From contig CM076193.1 in the NCBI GenBank assembly GCA_038277395.1, forward strand, positions 142,775,813-142,839,812: 64,000 bases of DNA. The letters run 5' to 3'. The DNA comes from Dryocosmus kuriphilus. Lineage: Eukaryota; Arthropoda; Insecta; Hymenoptera; Cynipidae. How positions within the stretch are numbered: position 1 is the first letter of the stretch; each line of letters starts with the position of its first letter. The translations under genes were made by a program, and so were the position numbers. Positions 20,777 to 33,889 of the stretch are shown here, in pieces. Below the pieces are notes generated by a model. That model ran no database searches, was not told the DNA's origin, and was given only the letters and a program-made list of their open reading frames with translations.

Positions 20777-23700
20777 CGGGTTGAGTGAGAAACAATTCCC
20801 TTAAAGAAGAGAAATATTTAAAATATATCAACAAACCAAAAAACTGTATAAAATATATAATAATATTCATTATTCATATTTAGAACGGTACTCACAAGAC
20901 AAAGAAGTAAGAAATTCGTTTTAGTTACAAGAAAGTTACAATATTGAAACTATAGATTTTTTAAAGGACGATTTTCACTTTACAATTTTTAGTTTTTAAC
21001 GTTCTAAATTGAAAAAATTAAATTATTAAGAATTAAAACATAAATGTTGTAAAAAAATCTATAAAATATTAATAATAATACTTTCATCATCTACGAGAAA
21101 AATATAACATTTTTTTGCAAAGAAATTGAAACTTTGAAACAAACAAAGTTCTTGAAAACTGATTACGAAGATTAAAGGTGAAAAAAATTTCAAATATATG
21201 AACGTACAATGTCTTCAGTTTTATATTGGAAGCCTTTAAAATTGAATAATGTTAAATTCATTACATTTGAAATTAGTTTAGAAATTAATAATTTTAAATT
21301 CAATACTTTCAAGTTTCAAATTCCAATCCAAGACTTTTTAATTAAATAATTATAAATTCTAGGACGTCAAAATCTATTAAGTTTCAAACGGCCCAAAAGG
21401 AACAATTAGAAACTAAGACTCAAAAATTAAATTTTCTCAATTTAAGCCTAAAAAATCAGACCTAAACACCTAATAATAATTTAAAGCGTTAATAAATTAA
21501 TGAAACAATTTTCAAAATTATCTACATTATTATTATAGAGTACTTAAGAATAGTCATCTATGTTCATTATTCATGAGAGAAAAAAAAAAACAGATTTTGC
21601 ACGAATAAAATTATAAGATTCTCAATTGCAATATGATAACTTCCTCGCAAATTTTTTAAAATTCTTCGTTCCTTTTTTCATAAATAATTAATTTCGAAGA
21701 TATTTAATGAATGGCGAGAAGTTTTCAATTAACTAAATATAAAATTCTGAAGTATTAAACCAGTCTACAAGGCTTTTTCAATTTCATATAAATAAAAAAC
21801 ACAGTATAAGTTTTGAGGAAAGATTCAAATTAATTTTTTAGATTTCGCCTTAAATTATTTGCATGTTATGTCAGAGAAGAATAATCTAGTTATTTATTCT
21901 GAGGAATCTTATAATTTTTTACTTTTATAAATCGGCAATTTAATAAATCCGAAATTAATCAACTTTCGAGAATTTAACAATTCTCTAAGTTTAAGTTTAT
22001 GAAATCGAACTCATGTTTTGGATAATCTCAAGTAATTTTCCAACTTAAAAGGAAAAGTTTATAAAGTAGAAAATATATATATATATATATACTTAAAAAA
22101 AATATATTGGCTTTCAAATTTGAATTATTAACTAATCAAAACCCCAGAAATTGTTAACAGTCAAAAATTCGATGTTATCATCTCTGAGTGTTGAAAATTC
22201 GAATATCTATTTGTTATATTTGATGTATTTTTGAATTATTATAAATATTTATATTCTTAAATGATTTCAGGTGCGAGTTTTTCTAATACGTGTGCGAATA
22301 TACGTCGTAATTAGGATTTAAATGATCGAGAAAAGAAGACCAGGGAATGTTATACTAGGCATATTTTCAGTAGAGCTCATCCTCGATCCTTCAAAGATAG
22401 CTTACATCTTCGATTATTGAGTAAAAAGGAAATATTTTCCTCCTCAAAAACGACTTTCACGCGTGTGTTGTATATTTTGTTATGTTAAAAAAAATTAAAT
22501 GTATATCGCCAAGTTCATCTCAAATAAATGTAACGTAGCTCACTTCGTATCACCTCTTTGCGAAAACATCAAAAACGAATAAATGGTTCCAGAAATAGTC
22601 AATTTATTCATTTACCTTCGAATTTAAATTGTCTTTATAATATTGTTATTAATAACTTTTGGTGCATTTTCTTTTCATCGAAAATTGTTTACTAAATATA
22701 GGCAAATCACAATTATCAAAAATTCTATCTATCAAAATGAAGATAAAATTTTTTTTGCAGTTTGGAACTTGAAGTTGAAAAATATATTTTTTTTTGTGAA
22801 AATAAAATATCTTCTTTACCTACTTTTATCGACTGCAGGTTCAATTTCTTTTGCGATAGGTAGCGACGCGAACGAGAGATTAGAGAAGATAAATTATTCC
22901 TCACCGACAGTCAGTGTTATATTTATTAATTTAAAAAAATTGTTTGTATTAGTTTATGTTATACTTTATAAAATTATGGATACTGAAATAGGTCGACAAA
23001 GAGAGTTGTATATTATAAAGCATTCTAATTTGTTGAAAAAAGGAATATTGATTTTATATTTGAAACTTGATAGACATTTTTTGAAATGGGAATAAGTTTT
23101 ATTATTTTTAAAATGTCTAAAAAAAGAAACTTTATATTTAAGGGACCCGACCGAAACTTTCGCTCCATTTCATTATCGATAGAAAAAAATGACTTGTCAC
23201 TAAACTTTGATTTCCTACTTCTAGATTTGAACCAAATTAGATTATATCTGAAATTACATTAATTTATATCAAAAAAATTTTTTTCTTAACTGACAATAAC
23301 GAAATGGAACGAAAGTTTAATTCTGTAATGCAACTTTTCCTCAAAATTTGTTTTTCTTTAAACGAAAAGAGCTTTTAAGTGAAAAAACTACTCTTTTGAA
23401 ATATCGCAGGAAACTTTCTGATCCAATTTATTCAGGAGGACAAAGAAAAATAGAAAATAAAGATGCGAAAACAAAGGAATAAAGGAAAGCTGTTACATTC
23501 CGAAAGGAGTGGAAAATATCGAGAAAATTTTTCTGAAGATAATCCTCGGCTTTTCGCATAACGTGTAGGTGCAACGAAGCGATTTTAGTGCACGTGAAAC
23601 TGATTATTTCATGCAAGAGTTTAGAGTGTTTTCTTCCGTTTAGACTTTCTTTTCGACTCTTAAATTCTTAAAACTTGGAATTCCATATATTTACTATCCA

Positions 23701-24119
23701 ATGTGCAGCATCTTGTTTTCGTTTACTGTTAGAAAAATCTGACCGAAATTTAATATACATGTGAGTAAAGTCATTTGCATGATACCGTCAATTAAATTTA
23801 ATATACCCTCATGTTGTAGATTTAATATACATGTACACTAAAGTCGATAAAACAGATTGCGTAAAAACTTAGAGATCCTTTGATGCCTTCAAAACTTGTC
23901 AAACATTAAAAACTAAAGTAATATCCTGAAATTCGTCGATTGAATTGTTATTCATATACTTAAAGTGCAACGTTAGGGTGAAATGTTTTCCAGAATTCAC
24001 TCCAACTGTTAGAATTTTAACACGAGTGCAGCTGATATTGTAGGTTTCTTAATCTTTCGATTAATTAAACATTTCAATTTAAAAATCAGTGTAATTTGTG
24101 TTCAAATAGAAGAAAATGT
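20777..24119. other. AT-rich intergenic sequence
   Basis: I see no supported gene. A (TA)8 microsatellite lies at about 22074-22091. A small inverted pair (actttcg-tccatttc near 23155 and gaaatggaacgaaagt near 23300) may be a ~160-bp MITE. Phrases with atttaatatacatg recur at 23750 and 23820. Confidence 0.45.
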
Positions 24120-24149
24120 CATCCCTAGTAAAAATCGCAGATAGAATCC

Positions 24150-24560
24150 TAATAGAAACCTAATAGCGTGTATTTTCTATTAGTTTCTATTATTTCTGAA
24201 AGCGGGTTTTGTTCCCGGTTTCTATGCGATTTCTATGCGGCTTCTAAGCGGCAAATAAAAACTTCCTAATAGGATCTATTCGGTTTCGAATAGGATTTGT
24301 TCAGAGTAAAGATACTTTCAAAGTGGAAGTTATTAGGATCCAAAATGTTTTGTAATCGGATGTCTAATAGAACCTAATAGAAACCTAATAGCGTTTACTT
24401 TCTATTAGGTTCTATTATTTCGGAAAGCGGGTTATGTTCCCGGTTTCTATGCGATTTCTATCCGGCTTCTAAGCGGAAAATAAGAACTTTCTAATAGGAT
24501 CTATGCAGTTTCTAATTACAATTTGTTTGGTGCAAAGTCACTTTCAAAATAGATCTAATT
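24150..24560. repeat. ~208-bp direct repeat, two units
   Basis: Units at about 24148 and 24368 both run through cctaatagaaacctaatagcg, a tattatttc-gaaagcgggtt block, gttcccggtttctatgcgat and cttctaagcgg. Confidence 0.8.
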
Positions 24561-24939
24561 AGGAATGCTCTGCACGGAATATTTTCAGTACCCGCATTGC
24601 CTTATCCTACCAGATACTCATACTGTGAAAGCACCAAAAAAAGAATCGATGACGATGAAACAGATGTATTAGATGCATCTTTTCATTCTAACTAATAGTG
24701 AAAAATTGTGGCTAACTTATAGCCCCGACGATCGACTACTATTGTGAGACAAGAATCCCTGCGCTTCTGGCGGAATTATTCTGAACTACTGACCAGATAG
24801 AAAACCATTTTCGGCCTTTACACCCAACTTTAGTTCCGACAAAGTTCCGGATAGGGCCAGATAAGATTCCGTCGGGCGAATAATTCGATTTTATGATTTA
24901 AATGTTCGCTGGAAAGCCGGAGAGAACCAGATAGCTAAT

Positions 24940-25360
24940 AGAGCCACTTTGAATGCAGAACTTTGAATTTTCATAAAATAAAATAAATTCCATTAATCTA
25001 CTTCCATTCCTAATAGAGCCTATTAGAGAAACAATTTTGTACTTGTGCAACTTTCGATAAAATACATCCTAATAGATACCTAATAGAGCCACTTTGAATG
25101 CAGAACTTTGAATTTTAATAAAATAAAATAAATTCCAACTATCTAGTTCCATTCCTGATAGAGCTTATTAGAGAAGCGTTTTTTCACTTATGCATCTTCC
25201 GATAAAATACATCCTAATAGACAACTAATAGACCCACTTTGGATACAGAACTTTGAATACTCAAAAAATTAAATTAATTCTAATTATCTACTTTAATTCC
25301 TAATAGAGCCTATTAGAGAAGCAATTTTGAACTTGTAACATTTCGAGTAAATGTATACCT
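24940..25360. repeat. 145-bp tandem repeat, three units
   Basis: The phrase gccactttgaatgcagaac starts near 24943, 25088 and (diverged) 25233, exactly 145 bp apart. Each unit ends with cctattagagaagc-att. Confidence 0.8.
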
Positions 25361-25687
25361 CACTAGTTCCGATTAAAACCTATTAGAGTAATCCTGCAAG
25401 AAGAATATTTGTTTTTGAAAGTATATAAGTGCCTAATAGAGCCAAATAGAAATCTTTTTTCAGTTAAAATTTCTGTTCCAATAGTGGATTAAATACCGAT
25501 TACAACCGGTCAGAAACCAAGTTGAAATAAAACTTCTCATAAAAGCCATTTAGAGGCACATAGAAATGTAAGTGGATCCTATGCGCCATTTAAACGGTTT
25601 CTATTATTTAGTTAATCGGCATTTTTACTAGGGATGTTTCGTTGCTGAGAATCGAAAATTACTGCCAAAAGTATTTTTAATTTGTGT

Positions 25688-26225
25688 CCAGACAACACAA
25701 AACGTTTCGCGAAGCTTTCGCGAAACTGGCAATGCGAGGTTCGGAATATTGCATTAAGAGGTTAGGGCAAGATTCGTGCAACGAAGGAAATGTCCGCTTG
25801 CTTGGCAATATTGCCAATGAATGTTGAGGGAAGATTTGCTTTGCGATCTTCAAGCAATATTCAGGAAATATTCCAGAAAGATACTTGGGAAATGTTATTA
25901 TTTGTAAGTTTTTAAACAATTTTGGAAAACAAATAGTTTTCGACAGATATGTTCAAAAGTATTGTGGTATCAGGTGGTACTGCATGGGGGAACAGAAAAA
26001 CCTACTGTGCAGCCTTAGATGCCATAGAATACTACTGCGCATTGAATTGCATCGAATTAAGTTATAGAATAATTCCAAACTCTCCTGAGCCTTGCAGTGC
26101 AATATTGCCAAACAAGCGGACATTTTCTTCGTTGTACGAATTTTGCCCTAACCTCTCAATTCAATATTCCGAAACTCGCATTGCGAGTTTCGGGAAAGCT
26201 TCACGGAACTTTTTGTGCTGTCTGG
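25688..26225. mobile_element. 538-bp MITE with ~170-bp inverted repeats and GTGT duplication
   Basis: Left end CCAGACAACACAAAACGTTT and, inverted, right end CCAGACAGCACAAAAAGTTC. Inverted blocks continue through the gcgaaac, aatgcga, ggttagggcaa and aagcggacat segments. GTGT at 25684-25687 and 26226-26229 looks like a 4-bp target duplication. The central 25880-26060 is unique. No transposase; superfamily not assigned. Confidence 0.75.
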
Positions 26226-26229
26226 GTGT

Positions 26230-27446
26230 AAAGTGGAATTATCTGACTTTCTTAACAAATGATCAATATGCAGCATATGAAATTAAATATGAATAAATAT
26301 ACAGTCTCTTAGTGGTGATTTCATATACTTCGAGTTTTTAGATTTAATATACAAAAATATATTAAATGTATATTAAAACTGCAAACATTTCGAACAGTGT
26401 TCTTCCATTTTACGGGCTGTATAAAAGAAAATGTAAATAAAATATAAAAAAAAAAGGAGAATAAAGGGATAAGCGTCTCGAATTGTCGTATTTGCTTCAG
26501 ACAAATAAAGATATATGGAGGTGTATCTAACCCTGGATCTATTTTTGATAAATTCCAGAAAGAATCAATAAAGTTTATTTTCACTGGCCTTTTGTGCGCC
26601 GAGTTTTATTGTCAAGTTGACAATAATCAAAGGTATTTTTTATTGATTGTAAAATCAATAACGCGTTTAATATAGCATTGTAATAAAGAAAAGTCATAAG
26701 GCAACGATTTCTGGTTTAATATTGTCAAAGTAAAAAGCATCCATTTAAATAAAATAAGGAGCGACTTTTTTTTAAACTTTAATTAAAAGGTGGTTATTTG
26801 GAAAATATTTAGAAAATAAATTATTTTCAGAGAAATAAAAATTAATGGTATTTTTTAGTACTTTCGAAAAAATAAGATAGGATATTTAGAAAGGGTTTTC
26901 AGTGTACAGTCGAGCTGAGTGAGTCATGTAGTTTGTCAATTAAATTCCACCCCAGAAATTGAGTTTGCTCGGAGAGTCTCAAATGGCCACTATATCTTAC
27001 GATCGTGTACCTTTACTTTGCAAATTACCGAAAGTTTACTGCGATACTCCAGGAAGTCTCTACTTTCCCAGGATCTGATAAAAATGATCCTTTAACAATT
27101 AGCAAGAAAAGATACTAAACATTTTTATATAAATTACCATGAGAGATAATTATTAAACTCTTTAAAGTGCATGGAATTTTAATGAAATTCAAGAAAATAG
27201 TATCTTTATTAAGTTATAAATCCTTTGAACTCCTATTTGTATTGATGCAACGTTATCTCTGACAAAGCTTCAGTTTTCAATAATAAGTTTATTGAAAATT
27301 TTTTAATTAAAAATGTTTAACCGTTCAAAGTAAAAAAGATTAAATTTTTGTCGTTTTAAACTTAGAATGGACCTACAATTATTAGTAACGTTCCTAATTT
27401 TAAATTTTTTTATATTATGAACGTTCGAAATTGAAAATATCGAAAT
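26230..27446. other. Intergenic, nothing recognised
   Basis: AT-rich. The patch 26890-27080 is less AT-rich and could be unique sequence, but shows no open frame or motif I can name. Confidence 0.35.
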
Positions 27447-27460
27447 GTTCCACGGATTAT

Positions 27461-29352
27461 TCAATCGTTTATTTATACTCTCTCCCTTTTACGAATTTAA
27501 GAGTAATTACATAACCATCACATCCTTACATCAAGTGCAGATTTTACAAATCCTTATTCCTACCTTATCCTATATGTATATAACTTCTTAATCTATAATC
27601 TAAATCTGCGCACTGCCGCTCAAGACCTTGGGCTTCCGTTTCCTCTCGCCATTTCCATTCTATTGATGGTACATTAATCCTCGACTCTACTGACTTTTCT
27701 TTTGCCTTTATACGAATCATTTTGGTCCTTCTCTACCCTGTATGACTTGCTCTTTCTCTCAGCCTTTCCAATTTCTTCATCCATCCCTAGCACATTCCAA
27801 AAAATACTTTAATCCCTTTTTCGCACTCTCTTTCCCTTTTCCCCACATTCTTCCTCTTATCTTGTTCGCAAACCGCGGCGCTTCTACTCTCTTCTTAGTC
27901 ACATCTGCTCCCCTTCGACCTTGAGACCGCTCACCTATTTTCAAGTCCTCTCTCTCTTCGTCCCATATCCACACCGCTTCATTCACCCACAACACGTCTC
28001 TCCCAAACCAAACTCTATTTCCTTTTCTCCTCTTCTCCCAAGCCCTCTCTCCTATTAACCATCCTATCCTTCTCTCCCTCCATGTCTTATCTTCATCAAT
28101 TCTTTCTTTTCTTCCCCTAAGCACCTTCTTTTTCCTCATTACCTCTCTCCTCTCCACTTCACTTCCCAATTTGACTACGTACATCCTCGCTTTTCCTCCT
28201 GTCTTGTTTCTCTACCTCCTTCTTTCCCGTTTCGCTTTCTACTTGCAGACCTTTTATAACGACATTTCTCCTTTTCTTTTCCCTTCAAACCCCTCCATTT
28301 TCCTTTCTAACCCACGTACTCTACTTTTCATTCTCTCATTCTCCTCTCTCAAGTTCACATCTCCCTCTTACTCGTGCTCTCTACCTATTTCCTCAAGATT
28401 CTCTGGACGTTCAGCTCTGCATTCTAAGTTACGTACCCTCTCTTCTACCTGCCTTATTACCTTTCTCCCCACTTCCTGCTTTTTTCTCTGTTCGTCCTCC
28501 TTCCTCTCTAATTTTTGCCACACTTTTTTTTACACTTTCTTCCAGCACTTTTCCCATTTCTCCCATTTCTCTTTTATCTTTATGACTATCCCCTCTGTTC
28601 TCCTCCCATGTTCCTTATCTTCCGCTAGCCCTCTCCTCACTAACTTCTCTAACTCTCGGAATATATTTTCCATTGTCTTATCTAATGCCGTATCCATGGC
28701 CTTATTCGACTCTAACACTTTATCAATTGACTTACCAAACTCTAACCTCTCTGCGTCGCCCCCACTATCCCCACCTGCCCGGCTCGTCACTTCATTCATT
28801 GCACACTGGGTCTCAGTCTCTAACTCCCTTCTTCGGGCACGTAATGTCCTCTAGCGCTCTGTTGCTTTAGTCTCCTCGTAATCGGCCTGTTACCCAGTGG
28901 CCTCCTAATCTCCTACCTTACCCACTGGTTTCCCGCGCCACTTATTGACCTTTCGGTCCGCGCCCCACGCTCCTCTCACCTATCTTTTATCCTTCGGACT
29001 ATTTTCACACAAAAAGACAGTAGTAATTAACAATAATCAAATCTTGCCTCACCATCCGTCTCCCCAGTCCCGTATAACTTCATTACCCTACTCTCTGCCC
29101 ACCACACTAACTAACTAACTAACTAACTTTAAACCTAACCTCACTCTTCAGCATGCACCATTTTTTCTCACTTCTTCCTTTCTTCCACCTTCCGTGACCC
29201 TTCCACTCATTCCTCCTACATACCCGCTGCCATAACTCTATTCCGAACCCTTTTCTGCACCCCACACAACACTTATATTCACCTCCAAAGCCAAAACCAT
29301 CGTTCAAATTCCTACATCCGTCCCATCACTATCAGCGCCGGAAACGGAAGCC
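27461..29352 (-). mobile_element. ORF1-only non-LTR retroelement with 14-bp target duplication
   Basis: The 14-mer GTTCCACGGATTAT lies directly at both ends (27447-27460 and 29353-29366). The element reads on the minus strand: 5' end at 29352 (GGCTTCCGTTTCCGGCGCTG), ORF1-like coding 28799-27777, then ~315 bp to a 3' end TAAATAAACGATTGA with no long poly(A). No reverse transcriptase or endonuclease is present between the duplications. Base composition (strong C/T bias on the + strand) differs sharply from the surroundings. Confidence 0.75.
27777..28799 (-). pseudogene. LINE ORF1-like protein (coiled coil plus RNA-binding region), broken
   Basis: Two frames remain. The first (28799-28530) starts MNEVTSRAGGD and is rich in Lys/Glu with heptad-like spacing (IFRELEKLVRRGL), a probable coiled coil. 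Stops and frameshifts follow between 28530 and 28190. The second (28184-27777) contains KLGSEVERREVMRKKKVLRGR, TWRERRIGWLIGERA and RVWFGRDVLWVNE, phrases typical of ORF1 proteins of hymenopteran LINEs, which bind the element's RNA. A separate 62-codon stretch at 29307-29119 is in the 5' leader. Confidence 0.65.
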
Positions 29353-29366
29353 GTTCCACGGATTAT

Positions 29367-29940
29367 AATTTGTTTAAATCTTAATGGCTTAATTATCAAT
29401 TAATAATTCTTCAATGCTTTAGTTGATAAATTTAAAAAAGTGATCAATTTTATAACAATAATAATTTCCTGTTTGTTCAACGTTCAATTTTGGTCTAATT
29501 TTAGGGAGGTTCCGCTACCGTCACGATAATGTTAAAGTTACATACACTTACTATAGAAAAATCTTTACGCATAGGGGAGGGGGAGGTGGGGAATTGTCAG
29601 AAAAATAATTACGTATTTTTTGAACGCCCACTGACTTAAAAGGCGGTATTACATATGTCATCTAACATTATATCGATTTTTCCGTTGTCAAATAAAAATT
29701 ATTTTTCAATCTCTTTTTATGTAAATATTGATATATTTTGTAATATGCCATAGTTCTTTGTTCTTTGGCATAATTCTTTTGTGTGCTTATCGTACTATAA
29801 ATATAATTTTAAATAGAAAATTCTTGTTTATCCGACTTTATCTCTGCTGATTCTATTTTGAACGGCCAAGCTTGAAAAACAACAAAAACACTTTGTATGA
29901 AAAAATTCCGCCAAGTACCAACATGCATTAAAACACTTTG
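29367..29940. other. Intergenic AT-rich
   Basis: I see nothing beyond a G-rich patch (gggggagggggaggtgggg) at 29574-29592. Confidence 0.35.
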
Positions 29941-30617
29941 TTTATTTATGTAAAAGGAAATCAAAGTTGCGAAATCACAAAATAAAGCCAACTACGAATG
30001 GTAGACAATTTAAGAGTGAGAGTGTATTCTAATAAAAGGAATGTTACTGAAAGTAGCAAATTAATTATTGCAGTAATTATTAAATCAGTTTAATAAATAA
30101 TAACTTTTTTTACAAAAAAAGGATTAAATTGATGTTTTAGAGAAATAAAAGGGGAAGAAAAATCATTTGGCAGGTCTATGATATAATAATAATTTATTAT
30201 CTAAGTTCCTTCTCAGACTGTAAGATAGTTACAGCCTAATATGCCGAAAGCAGTTTTTATTGGAGTTGCAGTCTTTATACCTAATAAAAATTTAATAATA
30301 ATAATAATAATTGAATAAATTATTACTCTCATAATTATATTGGCGCTCTTTTTTTATTATTTAAAGACAATGATAGGCCCGCGAAATGTCTTTTCTCTTC
30401 TTCTATCTCTCTAAATTGTCAATTTAATTTTCTTTTTATCAAACAAAAAGTACTATTTCATAAACTAATTCAATAATTACTGCAATAGTTAATTTTCTAC
30501 TTTTCATAATATTCTTTTATTGGCATGTAATTTTATTCTTAAATTGTCTACTATTTGTACTTGGATTTATTTTGTGATCTCATGACTTTGATTTTCTTTA
30601 ACATAAATAAATCCTCG
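29941..30617. repeat. Foldback, arms ~235 bp
   Basis: 29941-30185 and 30370-30617 are inverse copies: tttatttatgt-aaa, aaatcaaagt, atcacaaaataaa-ccaa, gtagacaatttaaga, attattgcagtaattatt. The central ~185 bp holds a (taa)n run at 30293-30312. No coding capacity. Confidence 0.7.
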
Positions 30618-30960
30618 CTTATGTTCTGATAGCGTCTAGTCCACGTTTTCTCATTTTTCAGGAACACAAAAAACGGTTTCATTCTAAAACTGCTAGTCTT
30701 TTCTTACAAAAAAGGTTAGTTTCAGTATTTTGGTGGATAATCGACAAAATACAATATTTAAATTTATGTAGGTTCTTTGCTGGGGCTCTACATACCCACC
30801 GAGTTCGATCAAGATATCCCATAACTTGAATGAGATATTCCACTTTTGTTGTTCAAAATCATTTATGTTACAGATAATAATCATTCCCGGTGGCGATTTC
30901 TTTTCTAATTCGTGATTCATCCCTCACGGTAGATTATTGTTAATACTTGGCGGCGATTCG
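30618..30960. other. Intergenic, nothing recognised
   Basis: No gene or repeat that I can support. Confidence 0.3.
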
Positions 30961-31906
30961 CTACAGCAAAGTAAGAAAGAATGGTTTTTACGACGGTGTC
31001 TGTCTGTCTGTCGTCGTCGTTGTCGTTGTCTGTGACCGCGGTAACTTTCGAAGGATTAATCGGATTGGATTGCGCTTTGGCACACTTCTTCAGAACTGAA
31101 AAAGAAAGGACTAGTTCGCTAACCAGTGGTTTTTGCCCATCGGTTATGGTTTTATCCATCAAAAACTGTTTTGACAAAATCAAAAAATTAATTTTCTGGC
31201 TAAAATATGCGAGATACACAAAATATACATATAACCAAGATTTTTTGTCTCAAAAAAATCTACAAATTTTGTCTTAACAGTTCTTTGATAAAATGCACGG
31301 TTTTTGTTTTAATCGAGAAAAAGTTGTTACGAATAAAAAACTGTGATTTCCCGCCAAAATATTCAAGATACAAGAAAATAATAAGAAACAAAGTTGTCCC
31401 ACTCAAAAAGATCTACAAATTTTGTTTTATCCGTTTTTTGGTCAAATTCACGGTTTTGCTTTTAATCGAGAAAACGCTATTAAAAAATCAAAAATTCAAA
31501 TTTCCCGCCAAACTGCAAGATACGATAGAAATAATAATAAATAAATTTGTTCATCTCGAAAAGGTCTACAAAATTGCTTTCTATAATTTTTTTTATAAAA
31601 TCTTATAGTTTTTGAGTTATTCGTGAAATATGTTATTAAGCATAAAGATATCCACTTTCCAGCAAAATTATGCAAGATATGAGAAAATATGAACGAGCAG
31701 AATTTTCCACCTTGGAAAAACCTACAAATTTTATTTATAATACTCATTTTTTATTTTTAGGAATAGAAAACCTGCATTGTGAAAATTTTGAAAATCACAA
31801 AAAAACTTTACTAATCTACAATGGATTTAAAAAAGCAATTAATGGTCGAGCGCGAAGCGCGAGTGTCGTGATGAGAATGTATTCCTTAAGGGCGATAGAG
31901 GCTTAA

Positions 31907-33889
31907 GGTCGTGTAAAAGGTGGGTCACGTGACCAAGCTAGTCCTGAATTTCGTTTGTTCCAAGTCATGTCCAAACGAAATAAAGTATCGCTCTGAAAGT
32001 TTGGAAAATGAAAGAGGAGGCAATAACGTTGCAGCCTCTACTTTGTTTCGTTGGAAATTCGGAAAAAATTTCTTCAATAAAAATAAAACTAGAAGTATTA
32101 TCGGTATTCCTTTTGTCCCAACTCATGTCCGCACGGAATAATAAATCGCTTTGAAAATTTGGCACAATAAATACAAGGCACTAAGGTTGGAACGTCTGGT
32201 CCTAAATACTTATAATTGTATAAAAAGTTTTTTTTAAATAAAAAACTTGGAGTAATACCGATTACCAACCACGTTGTAGAGAGCGTGATTGCAGGACACT
32301 GCACGCGATTTTCAGTTTTGTAATGGAGCACTTTTAAGAATATTATCCATGAAACTTGGATCAAAAAAACACAAACATTTATCACGAACATTGTACGCAA
32401 AAATTACAAGCAATAATATTTGCACTTGTAATGCAGCAAAGAAACTTTGGTTATAAAATTATCAGCTTGTATAACAAGCCCGGCCGCCTATCGGAGCATT
32501 TGGAGAACTTCCGCTGGCCGTGAGTAATTTGGGTAATGCAGTGCATGAGCTTGATTCACATATAGCATAAAGCACAAAATGAAATGTGGAGTTTAAAAGT
32601 TGGGAAATTAAATACTAAAAGAAGAAGGAAGTTTTATCTGGTCCTGAATATGTTTATAATTGTAAAAAAGATTTTGAAAAAAAATCAAAAGATTTGCCTA
32701 CATTACCGACTGCACATCTTGAAACGGAAGCAATGAAATGACAGATATGAGCGACATGACTAAGGTTCTTATGTACCACTGCTTTATTGTAAACAAACTA
32801 CGTTATCAGGATAATAATTTCCATACAGTAGATGTGTTGAGAAATAATTTTGAAATTTTTATAGCCAGGGTCGGCGAAAAAAATTTTTCCCAGGTGTAAA
32901 GTTTCATAATGATTGGTGTGATGAACGTTTTTTGTTCACATTGATTGTACTGTCGCGCCGACTCTGGTACCATGGCGCCTTTGTCAGTTTCTGCCTACGA
33001 GAATTTTAAAAATTTTATCTCCAATAATCTTAAATAATTTTATTGCTAGTTTTGCAATAATGGATTCTTAATTTTTAAAGAAAGATTCTAACCCCAAAGT
33101 AAAATTGTGTAATTCTTACGACCCAATCAATATTTGGCTATTTTCGAAATTCGTGCCCGGTAAATGAACTCAGAAATTAAATTTGACAACTGATTGCGGT
33201 TAGATTAAGTGTCAGCACGCTCCGTTTGTAGACGGAAGGTCTTAGGTTCAATACTCGCGCTCTACATTTAAAACAACTTTGTGCTTATCCTGAAATCTTT
33301 TTACAATTTAGTTTGTCATTTTTCATTTTATTTTGAGGTTAGATTCGAATTTCGGAGCCTCAAAAGCCTTGCGAAAGTAATTTTCATGGGTTTCATGCTA
33401 ATCCAATCGCATGTTTGAAATTTTTAATTTTGAGATTATACTCGGATTCGATGAACTCGAAAACGTTGTAAAACCAAGTTTCATTCAAATCGCAACATGC
33501 GATTCCAATTTTGATTTTCGACAATGTGATGGAAAATTTCCGACTTTTTACCGTGTTTCTGACAATTTCGATCTCAAATAAAAAAGCACCCCTAGCGCCA
33601 CCTGCAGCCTTAAAAAATATCAATAATAACTTATCAACAGCGATATTGCTTCTTTACCGACAGAGTAGGAACGTGTACCTAGTGCAATGTGCATCCGTTG
33701 CTATTTATTATTTTTTATAATAAACTTTTCTTGCTCCCTGATTTCACGCTTTGCCACACACTGTTCTTTTACATTTATTAATATTTCCAAAATTTTTTCC
33801 GCATTATTTTAAGTTTTATTTTTAAATACGAGGCAAAAAATATCGATCTCAGAACTGTCTTGGTCACGTGACCCACCTTTTACATGGCC
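31907..33889. mobile_element. 1983-bp TTAA-duplicating element inserted in module A
   Basis: TTAA lies on both sides (31903-31906 and 33890-33893). The 31-bp inverted ends differ at two positions and contain GTAAAAGGTGGGTCACGTG. Removing the element plus one TTAA recreates gcgatagag-cttaagtaaaataattt, as seen uninterrupted (inverse) in module C near 47050-47090. A TTAA duplication is characteristic of piggyBac and Kolobok elements. No transposase. Inside are tandem ~155-bp repeats (about 31950-32240, diverged to 32720) and a tRNA-like segment. Confidence 0.8.
33196..33270 (+). ncRNA. tRNA-like remnant (SINE head)
   Basis: A 5-bp stem TCCGT/ACGGA encloses loop TTGTAGA (anticodon position GTA). 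An A-box-like ttaagtgtcagcacgc precedes it and a B-box-like ggttcaatactc follows. The acceptor and T stems do not pair well. Probably a decayed tRNA-derived repeat inside the TTAA element. Confidence 0.4.

Larger units (their letters stand above)
24120..25636. mobile_element. 1.5-kb element with CATCCCTAGTAAAAAT ends
   Basis: The left end CATCCCTAGTAAAAATCGC at 24120 and the inverse of the right end, CATCCCTAGTAAAAATGCCG at 25636, match over 16 bp. Both are followed within 40 bp by aatagaaacc. The interior is two tandem arrays rich in CTAATAG and no transposase. A 4-bp ATGT near both ends could be a target duplication, but that would shorten one terminus. Confidence 0.68.

Noticed and set aside
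22643..23095. 150-codon open stretch, Lys/Ile/Phe-rich
   Set aside because: Composition is that of random AT-rich DNA; starts at TTG; no motif recognised.
31670..31906. 78-codon open stretch ending near the hairpin
   Set aside because: Part of module A subrepeats; not conserved as protein in other modules.
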